From the NCBI GenBank assembly GCA_012512335.1, contig JAAZEK010000016.1:1-12863 (forward strand): a stretch of DNA of 12,863 nt. Direction: 5' to 3'. Both the position numbers and the translations under genes were made by a program. Shown one piece after another: positions 5,916 through 12,863 of the stretch. This stretch comes from Clostridiales bacterium (GTDB lineage: Bacteria > Bacillota > Clostridia > Caldicoprobacterales > DTU083). Position 1 is the first letter of the stretch. Each line of letters begins with the position of its first letter. The notes under the pieces were generated by a model. The model was not told where the DNA came from. It did no database searches and worked only from the letters and a program-made list of their open reading frames with translations.

Positions 5916-7274
5916 ATGATACATAAATTTGAGGTAAATGATGTCCGTCTGGTTCTCGATGTTCACAGCGGCGCTGTTCATATAATAGATGAATTAATCT
6001 GGGATCTACTGGACTATGGCCCCGAATTCACATGGGAAGTCATTAATAATGATTTAAATGGTAAATATGAAATCCAAGAATTGAAAGAAGGCGTTTCCGA
6101 GCTTCGAGCTCTTATGGAAGCAGAAATGCTCTATACCCCTTGGAATCAGGAGGACAAGCCTGCCATGCAAGGTGAACCTGTAATAAAGGCTATGTGCCTT
6201 CATGCGGCTCATGATTGCAATCTTAGGTGTAGCTATTGCTTTGCTTCCACTGGTGATTTCAAGGGTGAAAGAGGCTTGCTGGATTTGGAGACTGGCAAAA
6301 GGGCATTGGAATTTCTTGTAAAGCATTCCGGTCATAGAAGAAACCTAGAAGTAGATTTCTTCGGTGGTGAACCCATGATGAACTTTCCAGTGGTTAAGAA
6401 ACTAGTTCAGTATGGAAGAGCGCTGGAAAAAGAATACAATAAGCAATTCCGATTTACCATAACCACCAACGGTTTGCTTCTGGATGATGAAGCCTTAGAA
6501 TATATAAACAAGGAATTCGTCAATGTGGTAATCAGCCTGGATGGTCGTCCTGAAGTCCACGATAAATTGCGTGTAACACGAGCCGGTACTGGAAGCTACG
6601 AGCATATTGCTCCTAAAGCTGTAAAACTAGCGGAATCACGCAATCAAAAAGACTATTACGTCCGGGGGACCTTTACAAAATATAACAAGGATTTTGATCA
6701 GGATGTTCTACACTTGGCAAACTTAGGCTTTAAGCAGATATCAGTAGAACCTGTAGTGGCCCCTGATGAAGAGGAATATCATCTTTCAACTGAGGATTTA
6801 CCTGAGATCAATGAATCATATGAACGACTTATGCAGGCCTATTTAGAACGAAAAAATGAAGGCATAGGCTTTAATTTTTTTCATTTCATGGTTGACCTTG
6901 AGCAAGGCCCTTGCGCAGCAAAAAGGACTGCTGGTTGCGGTGCAGGGAATGAATATATTGCAGTTACCCCTAAAGGAGACATCTATCCCTGTCACCAATT
7001 TGTTGGTGATGATGCATTTAAAATGGGTAGTGTACTGGATGGTAGTTTTGATGAAGGATTACAGCATATATTCCGTAATTCTAATGTATTTACCAAGGAA
7101 AAATGCTCCTCATGCTGGGCTAAGTTTTATTGTAGTGGGGGTTGCGCAGCCAATGCACAGCATTCTTCTGGAAACATAAATGAGCCCTATGAATTAGGCT
7201 GTGAGATGGAGAAGAAGAGGTTAGAGTGTGCGCTTGCACTTAAAGCCTTGGAATTTCTAGAGTCCGATGAGTAG
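5916..7274 (+). CDS. scfB: ScfB, radical SAM/SPASM maturase of the SCIFF peptide
   Basis: ScfB is a radical-SAM enzyme that forms a Cys-to-Thr thioether in the ScfA peptide. The 452-residue protein has an N-terminal peptide-recognition (PqqD/RRE-like) domain, about residues 1-80. The radical-SAM cluster motif is C101-x3-C105-x2-C108, with FFGGEP at 148-153. The C-terminal SPASM domain carries auxiliary Fe-S ligands: C333, C341, the GDIYPC site C359, C397-x2-C400-x5-C406-x3-C410 and C429. The motif spacing matches the family. The ATG follows GAAGG at 5901-5905 and begins with the conserved IHKFEVNDV. It is separated from scfA by 151 bases with a hairpin, and the stop codon falls inside a tandem repeat. 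Confidence 0.96.
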   Translation: MIHKFEVNDVRLVLDVHSGAVHIIDELIWDLLDYGPEFTWEVINNDLNGKYEIQELKEGVSELRALMEAEMLYTPWNQEDKPAMQGEPVIKAMCLHAAHDCNLRCSYCFASTGDFKGERGLLDLETGKRALEFLVKHSGHRRNLEVDFFGGEPMMNFPVVKKLVQYGRALEKEYNKQFRFTITTNGLLLDDEALEYINKEFVNVVISLDGRPEVHDKLRVTRAGTGSYEHIAPKAVKLAESRNQKDYYVRGTFTKYNKDFDQDVLHLANLGFKQISVEPVVAPDEEEYHLSTEDLPEINESYERLMQAYLERKNEGIGFNFFHFMVDLEQGPCAAKRTAGCGAGNEYIAVTPKGDIYPCHQFVGDDAFKMGSVLDGSFDEGLQHIFRNSNVFTKEKCSSCWAKFYCSGGCAANAQHSSGNINEPYELGCEMEKKRLECALALKALEFLESDE

Positions 7275-7317
7275 GTTTAGAGTTCGAGGAATAGATTTAG
7301 GTCCGAAGAGTAGATTA
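7260..7317 (+). repeat. Three imperfect tandem copies (~20 bases) over the scfB stop codon
   Basis: Units lie at 7260-7279, 7280-7299 and 7300-7317. The first is GAGTCCGATGAGTAGGTTTA and the second differs from it at four positions. The third has lost two bases but keeps GTCCGAAGAGTAGATT. The first unit contains the in-frame TAG stop of scfB (7272-7274). Each later unit repeats a TAG at the matching place, in other frames. The repeat fills most of the 56-base scfB-recJ gap, just upstream of the recJ ribosome site. Confidence 0.75.
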
Positions 7318-7330
7318 GTGAGGAGTTATA

Positions 7331-9871
7331 ATGTCAATTTATCAGAGGAGTAAACCAGTTTCAGAAAATACTAGAGCCATCGCATCCTTATTACAAATTG
7401 GCTTGGGTATCAGCGAGGTTACGGCAGGTTTGCTAGTGAGTCGAGGAGTTACCGGGCTTAAAGAGGGACAAGCATTCTTAAATCCATCTTTAGACCAATC
7501 TCACGACCCATTTTTACTAAAAGATATGAGAAAAGCTGTTGATCGAATTCATCTAGCAATAGCTAATCAAGAGAAAATATTTATATATGGTGATTATGAT
7601 GCTGATGGCATCACCTCATCATCTTTGTTGTCACTTTATCTCAGATCTCTAGGTGGAATAGTGGATGTCTACATTCCTAGCCGTAAGGATGAGGGATATG
7701 GTATCCATAAGGAGGCATTGGAAACCATCCTAGAACAAGGAAGTCAATTGCTTATAAGCGTTGATTGTGGAATTTCCAACCTAGAGGAAGTGGGGGAAAT
7801 GCAAGACCAGATGGACATCATTATTACGGATCATCATACACCTGGTCAGGTATTGCCTCAAGCCTTGGCTGTAATAAACCCCAAAATTCAGGGACAAGCT
7901 TACCCCTTCGACCAGCTGGCAGGGGTTGGAGTAGCTGCAAAATTAGTACAAGCCTTAGGGGGCTTAGATGCAATTAAGCCTTATCTAGATTTAGTTGCCA
8001 TTGGTACGGTAGCAGATATTGTTCCTCTTATGGACGAAAATCGGGTATTTGTAGCATTGGGTATTCGGCAGCTAAATGAAAACCCTAGACCAGGAATATC
8101 TGCATTGTTGCAGGCCTTAGAAATGAAGGATAAGACCATAGATGCAGGTAAAATTTCCTATAATATTGCCCCTTGTTTAAATGCCCCAGGACGAATGTCA
8201 AGCTTTCGCCCTGGATATGAATTGTTGACAGCTCCCAACATAAAGCAAGCTATTCCACAGGCAGAGGAAATGGTTTATCAAAATCAATTACGTAAGCAAA
8301 CAGAAAGTGAGATTCTGGAGTCTGCCATGGAGCTGGTTGAGGAACAGGTAGATTTGACATCTCAAAGAGTTATTGTCGTGGCCGGTGAAGGATGGCATCC
8401 TGGTGTTATTGGAATTATTGCTTCAAGAATTACCGAGGAATATTGTCGCCCCTCCATAGTTTTGTCCCTGGATGGAGAAAAAGCAGTTGGTTCTGCTCGA
8501 AGTATTAAAGGATTTAGCTTGTATGAAGCTCTTGCATCTTGCGGTGATCTGCTCCTTAGGTTTGGTGGACATGAAATGGCAGCTGGTCTTTCCATATCAC
8601 GGGACAATATTAATGCTTTGCGCCAGCAGATTTGCATTTACGCCGATGAGGTTCTAGAAGAAGAAGCACTTATACCTCATTTTTATTATGATACAAAGCT
8701 ACCACAAGATCAGGTATCTCTCAATTTATTAAGCGAAATAGAGCAATTAGCACCTTTTGGCTGTGGTAATCCTGCTCCGCGTTTTCTCTTACCCTCTGCT
8801 TTGGTGGAAAGTAGCAGGTTGATTGGTTCTGAGTCTAAGCATATTAAGATGGCTTTGTCTTTAGGACAACGGTCCTGGGACGCAGTTGGTTTTGGTCTGG
8901 CGGAAGCTGGTAGAGACCTTCTACAGGGTTGTCGTATCAGCCTAATGACTTCTCTTAAGAGAAATGAATGGATGGGAGTTAGTAGCGCACAATTTCAAAT
9001 TCATAGCATGAAACGAATATTTAATGAAGCAAAGGATGTGGAAGATTTACTTTCTTTCTTTTGCTTTAAAGTTTTTGATGTTTTTTTACAGGAATTTATG
9101 TATAATGATAATATTATACAGGAGAACCTTAATGAGGAGCCTGTATATAAGAGTAAAGAGTTGATTGAGCGGACCTCAATAAGTCTAGATGATACGATAA
9201 ACCATCTAAGAGATTCCATGATTGGAACAGCGGTTTTTGTCAGCTCCTATGAGGCAGCGGAATTACTATTGAAAAGATTGATGGAAGAGAATATGCTGGA
9301 ATATATTCCTGTTCAGTACCATCGAGCTTATTTAGGTAATGGATTAGGTCGCAATTCAGTTGTTCTGGTCCCCGACTATAAGCAAAGTCCGGAGAAGTAT
9401 TATCGTACGATAATTACCCCAGGAAAGGAAGAAGGCTTTCATAATGATCTTTCTATTTCTTCTTCAAATGTTCACCAACGAAAGCGTTATCTTGCTTGGA
9501 CTGATGAAGACATGATGGATAAGGGGTTTTCAGCTAAGGGATTTGACTTAGACCGAGATCAACTAGGAGTTTTATATAAGTGGCTGCGAAAGTTGGTGCC
9601 AGGGCGCAATATATGGCCAGATGGCAGACTACTTTTAAAAGATATCCAGGAAAGCACAGGCTTCAATTGGACAGGTTTTCAACTTCGCTTAGGTCTGGAA
9701 ATATTTAAAGAGCTAAATTTTATAGCTATTGAATCTGGTAATCAATATATAAAAATACAATGTGATAAAAACCCAGTTAGCAGACAACTAGACGAAAGCA
9801 GATTGGTGAATTATCATAGACAATGGATTAATGATCATAATTTATGCAGCTATAGACAGGAAAGTAAATGA
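7331..9871 (+). CDS. recJ: RecJ, single-stranded-DNA-specific 5'-3' exonuclease, long form
   Basis: RecJ degrades single-stranded DNA 5' to 3' in RecF-pathway recombination and in repair. The DHH phosphoesterase domain shows YGDYDADG (86-93), VDCG (144-147), DHH (167-169) and GTVADIVPL (225-233). LNAPGRM (283-289) follows. The DHHA1 domain shows GEGWHPGVIGIIASR (352-366) and FGGHEMAAG (411-419). The nucleic-acid-binding OB domain starts near LAPFGCGNPAPRF (473-485). Residues of about 565-846 are a C-terminal extension, typical of Firmicutes RecJ (PF10141-like, from memory), ending in helical segments such as FQLRLGLEIFKELNF. At 846 residues it is longer than the E. coli protein (about 577). 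The ATG follows GTGAGGAG by five bases. The stop overlaps the apt ribosome site. Confidence 0.96.
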   Translation: MSIYQRSKPVSENTRAIASLLQIGLGISEVTAGLLVSRGVTGLKEGQAFLNPSLDQSHDPFLLKDMRKAVDRIHLAIANQEKIFIYGDYDADGITSSSLLSLYLRSLGGIVDVYIPSRKDEGYGIHKEALETILEQGSQLLISVDCGISNLEEVGEMQDQMDIIITDHHTPGQVLPQALAVINPKIQGQAYPFDQLAGVGVAAKLVQALGGLDAIKPYLDLVAIGTVADIVPLMDENRVFVALGIRQLNENPRPGISALLQALEMKDKTIDAGKISYNIAPCLNAPGRMSSFRPGYELLTAPNIKQAIPQAEEMVYQNQLRKQTESEILESAMELVEEQVDLTSQRVIVVAGEGWHPGVIGIIASRITEEYCRPSIVLSLDGEKAVGSARSIKGFSLYEALASCGDLLLRFGGHEMAAGLSISRDNINALRQQICIYADEVLEEEALIPHFYYDTKLPQDQVSLNLLSEIEQLAPFGCGNPAPRFLLPSALVESSRLIGSESKHIKMALSLGQRSWDAVGFGLAEAGRDLLQGCRISLMTSLKRNEWMGVSSAQFQIHSMKRIFNEAKDVEDLLSFFCFKVFDVFLQEFMYNDNIIQENLNEEPVYKSKELIERTSISLDDTINHLRDSMIGTAVFVSSYEAAELLLKRLMEENMLEYIPVQYHRAYLGNGLGRNSVVLVPDYKQSPEKYYRTIITPGKEEGFHNDLSISSSNVHQRKRYLAWTDEDMMDKGFSAKGFDLDRDQLGVLYKWLRKLVPGRNIWPDGRLLLKDIQESTGFNWTGFQLRLGLEIFKELNFIAIESGNQYIKIQCDKNPVSRQLDESRLVNYHRQWINDHNLCSYRQESK
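9085..9120 (+). promoter_or_regulatory. Promoter-like AT-rich dyad inside recJ
   Basis: An 8-bp inverted repeat, TGTATAAT (9099-9106) with ATTATACA (9113-9120), lies in the linker-encoding part of recJ (about residues 590-597). TTTACA (9085-9090) and GATAAT (9107-9112) are 16 bases apart, each one base off the sigma-A consensus. It could be an internal promoter for apt-rel about 760 bases downstream, or simply AT-rich coding sequence. Confidence 0.25.
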
Positions 9872-9883
9872 GGAGGATGGGTC

Positions 9884-10402
9884 ATGGACTTAAAGGAAAA
9901 AATTAGAGTGATTGAGGATTTTCCCAAGGAAGGAATATCCTTCAAGGATATTACCACCTTATTAAAAGACAAAGAAGCATATCATTACACTGTAGATACT
10001 ATGGTTAATATTTGCAAGGGAATAGGTGTCGATGTAGTAGTGGGTCCTGAAGCCCGAGGCTTCGTACTGGGGGCTCCTGTAGCCTATGGCTTGGAAGTAG
10101 GTTTTGTTTTGGTACGTAAACCCGGAAAATTGCCTGCTGCGACGGTCAATTATGAGTATGAATTGGAGTATGGAAAGGATATACTGGAAATACACAAGGA
10201 TGCTATAGAACCAGGGCAAAGGGTTGTTATAGTTGACGATCTATTAGCCACAGGTGGAACTGCACTTACGACTACCAAATTGGTTGAAAAGCTAGGGGGT
10301 AAGGTTGTAGGTCTCGTATTTGCTATGGAGCTTAATGCTCTAAATGGAAGACAGACACTAGAAGGTTACAATGTTCATACTTTAATACAGTATGATGAGT
10401 GA
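9884..10402 (+). CDS. apt: Apt, adenine phosphoribosyltransferase
   Basis: Apt makes AMP from adenine and PRPP in purine salvage. The 172-residue length is normal. The PRPP-binding signature VVIVDDLLATGGTA spans residues 114-127. Other family segments are DFPKEGISFKDITTLL (12-27), VVGPEARGF (52-60) and RKPGKLPA (78-85). The start is set by AGGAGG (9871-9876), which overlaps the recJ stop and lies seven bases before the ATG. The apt-rel adjacency is conserved across many Firmicutes and links nucleotide pools with the stringent response. Confidence 0.97.
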   Translation: MDLKEKIRVIEDFPKEGISFKDITTLLKDKEAYHYTVDTMVNICKGIGVDVVVGPEARGFVLGAPVAYGLEVGFVLVRKPGKLPAATVNYEYELEYGKDILEIHKDAIEPGQRVVIVDDLLATGGTALTTTKLVEKLGGKVVGLVFAMELNALNGRQTLEGYNVHTLIQYDE

Positions 10403-10564
10403 ACTCGTTTTGCCACCAGCAAAATATCGAGGATTCAGATGGAGACTTTACTCCACCTATATTAGTATGAGTGAACGCATCACTTATAGAAGTGAGCGTA
10501 TTGATTTAGGATATAAAAAGCAAATAAACAAGCTAGAGCTAAAGTTAGCAGAAAGGAGATGCAT
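10403..10564 (+). promoter_or_regulatory. Structured leader between apt and rel with three potential hairpins
   Basis: Hairpin 1 (10404-10431) pairs CTCGTTTTGC with GCAAAA and CGAG, leaving three bulged bases (10425-10427) and a five-base loop. Hairpin 2 (10437-10458) pairs an eight-base arm with one mismatch around the loop ACTTTA. Hairpin 3 (10475-10499) pairs ACGC plus TCACTT with AAGTGA plus GCGT, with one bulged A and an ATAG loop. None is followed by a T-run. AGTATGA..GTGAAC occurs at the apt end (10389-10404, with a TGA insertion) and again at 10464-10476. I recognise no known riboswitch or T-box motif. The rel ribosome site GGAG is at 10555-10558. Confidence 0.45.
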
Positions 10565-12724
10565 ATGCTGGAAGAGCTGAGAGTTAAAATAAGAAAAGCA
10601 TTTGGAGAAGACCAGGCTGCCAGGGTCAGGGGTGCTTATGATTTTGCAGAAAAAGCTCATGCTGGTCAGAAGCGATCCTCTGGCGAACCGTACAGCATTC
10701 ATCCCCTTGCAGTTGCAAATATACTGACAGACCTGGGTATGGATGCGGACACCATTATTTCAGGTTTGCTTCACGATACCATTGAGGATACAGGCGTCAC
10801 TAAGGAAGAGCTAGATGAGATGTTTGGCGCTGAGGTTGCCATGCTAGTTGATGGTGTTACAAAATTAAGTCGTCTTTCCTATAAAACCAAGGAGGAGCAT
10901 CAGGTAGAAAATCTACGAAAAATGTTTCTTGCAATGGCTAAGGATATTCGGGTTATCATTATCAAATTAGCAGACAGGCTTCATAATTTAAGAACACTGG
11001 AATATGTTGATGAGGAAAGCCAGCGTGCAAAAGCATATGAGACATTAGAAATCTATTCACCCCTTGCTCATCGTCTGGGAATCTTCAAAATTAAGTGGGA
11101 ATTAGAAGATATCTCACTAAGATATATTGATCCTAAGGGCTATTATGATCTTGTAGAAAAAGTATCCTTAAAACGACGAGAAAGAGAAGCCTATATTCAA
11201 CAGGTTATAGAAACTCTTAAGGAAAAATTTAAAGAAATTTCAATAGACTTCGAAATCGAGGGACGTCCAAAGAATTTCTATAGCATTTATAAGAAGATGT
11301 ATATGCAGCATAAGGATTTTGAACAAATCTACGATCTTCTGGCCATTCGTGTATTGGTAAATACAGTTAAAGATTGTTACGGGGTTCTTGGAGTAGCACA
11401 TACCCTTTGGAAGCCCATACCAGGCAGATTCAAGGATTATATTGCGGTACCTAAGCCCAATATGTATCAATCCTTGCATACTACGGTTATTGGCCCAGAA
11501 GGAGAGCCCTTTGAGATACAAATTCGAACCTGGGAGATGCATCGAACAGCTGAATATGGTATTGCTGCCCATTGGAAATATAAAGAAGGCAGTAGAACCT
11601 CTTACGACATGGATAAAAAGCTTTCCTGGCTACGTCAATTACTTGAGTGGCAAAATGAATCCCGAGACGCTAGAGATTTTATGGAGACCTTAAAAATCGA
11701 CTTATTTATAGATGAGGTTTTTGTATTCACTCCTAAGGGTGACGTTATAAATTTACCCAAAGGTGCCACACCGCTAGACTTTGCTTATTCCATTCATAGC
11801 GCTGTCGGTAACCGTTGTATTGGGGCTAAGGTAAGTGGGAAAATAGTTACCTTGGATTATGAATTGGAGACAGGTGATATAGTTGAAATTCTTACTACCC
11901 AGTCAACCAGTCATGGGCCTAGTCGAGACTGGCTAAAAATTGTTAAAACTAACCAGGCAAGAAATAAAATTAGGCAATGGTTTAAGAAGGAAAGACGAGA
12001 AGAAAACATAGAAAAAGGTAGGGAAATGCTTGAACGCGAAGCAAAACGCCAGGGCTATTCCTTATCTCAATTAATAAAAAGCGAATGGGTAGAGGGTATC
12101 TTTAAGAAGTATGGCTTTACTTCTATGGATGATATGTATTCAGCTGTCGGTTACGGCGGCATATCCACTGGCCCTATTATGACACGCTTGCTTGAGGAAT
12201 ATCGAAAAGCTAATGCCCAAGAAGCCCCTGAAAGCATCGTCAAAGAGTCAAGGACTGAAAGAGAAATAGAAACTCCAGGCCATGGCATACAGGTAAAAGG
12301 TGTCGATAATATAATGATTCGTTTTGCCAAATGCTGCAACCCAGTGCCAGGAGACCCTATAATCGGTTACATTACTAAGGGTAGAGGTGTGTCGGTTCAT
12401 AGGGGTGACTGTATAAACCTGGCTGATGAATTTGTTGAGACCAATCGCTTGATTGAAGTTAGCTGGATTGGTGAGCATAAGGCGGCATATAATGCGGAAA
12501 TTCAGATTGTTGCTCAAGATAGACAAGCGGTGCTAGCTGACTTAACAAATGCAATTGCTGATATCAAAATAAATGTAACTGCCATTAATGCGCGGACTGC
12601 TAAGAATAAGATGGTAGTCATTAATATGAATATGGAAATTCATGATACCAAGCAGTTGGAAAAGGTCATGAAGTTTCTTGGTCGTTTGCCTGATGTAGTG
12701 GATGTATATCGGGTTAATGCTTAA
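10565..12724 (+). CDS. relA: Rel, bifunctional (p)ppGpp synthetase/hydrolase
   Basis: Rel makes (p)ppGpp from GTP or GDP plus ATP during amino-acid starvation and hydrolyses it otherwise. From the ATG at 10565 it has 719 residues. The HD hydrolase domain shows His46, HD at 70-71 and DRLHN (137-141). The synthetase domain shows EGRPKNFYSIYKKM (232-245), RFKD (288-291), YQSLHT (301-306) and EIQIR (317-321). RFKD is the charged motif of bifunctional Rel enzymes, unlike the ExDD of E. coli RelA. A TGS domain (about 384-444), a Cys-rich zinc-finger-like segment (C590, C591, H612, C616) and a C-terminal ACT domain (about 644-719) follow. I chose the ATG at 10565 because GGAG at 10555-10558 leaves six bases; the ATG at 10559 leaves none. 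Confidence 0.96.
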   Translation: MLEELRVKIRKAFGEDQAARVRGAYDFAEKAHAGQKRSSGEPYSIHPLAVANILTDLGMDADTIISGLLHDTIEDTGVTKEELDEMFGAEVAMLVDGVTKLSRLSYKTKEEHQVENLRKMFLAMAKDIRVIIIKLADRLHNLRTLEYVDEESQRAKAYETLEIYSPLAHRLGIFKIKWELEDISLRYIDPKGYYDLVEKVSLKRREREAYIQQVIETLKEKFKEISIDFEIEGRPKNFYSIYKKMYMQHKDFEQIYDLLAIRVLVNTVKDCYGVLGVAHTLWKPIPGRFKDYIAVPKPNMYQSLHTTVIGPEGEPFEIQIRTWEMHRTAEYGIAAHWKYKEGSRTSYDMDKKLSWLRQLLEWQNESRDARDFMETLKIDLFIDEVFVFTPKGDVINLPKGATPLDFAYSIHSAVGNRCIGAKVSGKIVTLDYELETGDIVEILTTQSTSHGPSRDWLKIVKTNQARNKIRQWFKKERREENIEKGREMLEREAKRQGYSLSQLIKSEWVEGIFKKYGFTSMDDMYSAVGYGGISTGPIMTRLLEEYRKANAQEAPESIVKESRTEREIETPGHGIQVKGVDNIMIRFAKCCNPVPGDPIIGYITKGRGVSVHRGDCINLADEFVETNRLIEVSWIGEHKAAYNAEIQIVAQDRQAVLADLTNAIADIKINVTAINARTAKNKMVVINMNMEIHDTKQLEKVMKFLGRLPDVVDVYRVNA

Positions 12725-12842
12725 CGCATTTTCTGCTGATATTCGCAAGACTGATGATCGTTCCTGCAAAGGCTTCTTCCATATGATTTATTATTTTGGT
12801 GTGAACAGTAACGATTAAAGCAGCTTTTGAGGAGGGAGTAAA

Positions 12843-12863
12843 TTGATAGCGGTTATACAGCGA
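12843..12863 (+). CDS. dtd: Probable D-aminoacyl-tRNA deacylase, first 7 codons (3' end cut by window edge)
   Basis: A TTG codon seven bases after AGGAGG (12830-12835) opens a frame reading (M)IAVIQR to the window end. This resembles the conserved MRAVVQR start of Dtd, which removes D-amino acids from mischarged tRNAs. dtd commonly follows rel in Firmicutes, which supports the call. Only seven codons are visible, so identity rests on the short N-terminus and gene order. The 118-base gap from rel holds no clear gene or convincing terminator. Confidence 0.65.

Noticed and set aside
5910..5922. Palindrome GTATCAATGATAC over the scfB start codon
   Set aside because: Only about five base pairs could form in RNA, and such a short AT-rich dyad is expected by chance.
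6892..7179. Plus-strand open frame of 95 codons overlapping scfB
   Set aside because: It overlaps the SPASM-encoding part of scfB in another frame, with no independent support.
10559..10564. Upstream ATG as the rel start
   Set aside because: It directly abuts the GGAG ribosome site with no spacing; the ATG at 10565 has a normal six-base gap.
10392..10580. Small plus-strand frame of 62 codons in the apt-rel gap
   Set aside because: It overlaps the apt end and the rel start, has no ribosome site and resembles no known small protein. The hairpin structure explains the gap better.
11240..11572. Minus-strand open frame of 110 codons
   Set aside because: It lies inside the conserved synthetase domain of rel, and its composition fits a chance antisense frame.
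12716..12730. Possible terminator after rel (AATGC/GCATT)
   Set aside because: The stem is only five base pairs, overlaps the end of the coding region and is followed by just a few T residues.

Overview
The window is an AT-rich stretch of a low-GC Gram-positive genome, almost certainly class Clostridia. Every supported gene lies on the + strand. The strongest taxonomic clue is a 45-residue six-cysteine peptide (SCIFF, scfA) next to its radical-SAM maturase (scfB), a pair that is a hallmark of Clostridia. The surrounding order ruvC-ruvA-ruvB-queA-tgt-yajC-[membrane protein]-scfA-scfB-recJ-apt-rel-dtd is also typical of that class. I cannot name a genus from the sequence alone.

Region 1 (1-3198) is a compact operon: the ruvC tail, ruvA and ruvB (Holliday-junction resolution and branch migration), then queA (queuosine synthesis), whose ATG directly follows the ruvB stop codon. 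Region 2 (3199-3464) is a 266-base gap holding six copies of a 15-17 base repeat with core GGGGACAGTTCTCAA: four direct copies, then two inverted ones. It separates queA from tgt, its partner in queuosine synthesis. Region 3 (3465-5022) holds tgt and yajC and ends in a good intrinsic terminator.

Region 4 (5023-7330) is the SCIFF module: a small four-helix membrane protein (TIGR04086-like), a promoter with an extended -10 element, scfA, a perfect 11-bp hairpin, and scfB. ScfB is expected to install a Cys-to-Thr thioether in the ScfA peptide; the biological role of the product is unknown. An imperfect three-copy tandem repeat of about 20 bases covers the scfB stop codon and the short gap to recJ. 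The secD and secF genes often found near here in Clostridia are absent from this interval.

Region 5 (7331-12863) is the repair and stringent-response block: recJ (long form with a C-terminal extension), apt (adenine salvage), a leader of about 160 bases with three potential hairpins, rel (bifunctional (p)ppGpp synthetase/hydrolase), and the first seven codons of a probable dtd (D-aminoacyl-tRNA deacylase). I saw no tRNA, rRNA, CRISPR array, transposase or insertion sequence. The protein genes look intact, and the least-explained parts are the SCIFF module and the four non-coding intervals described below.
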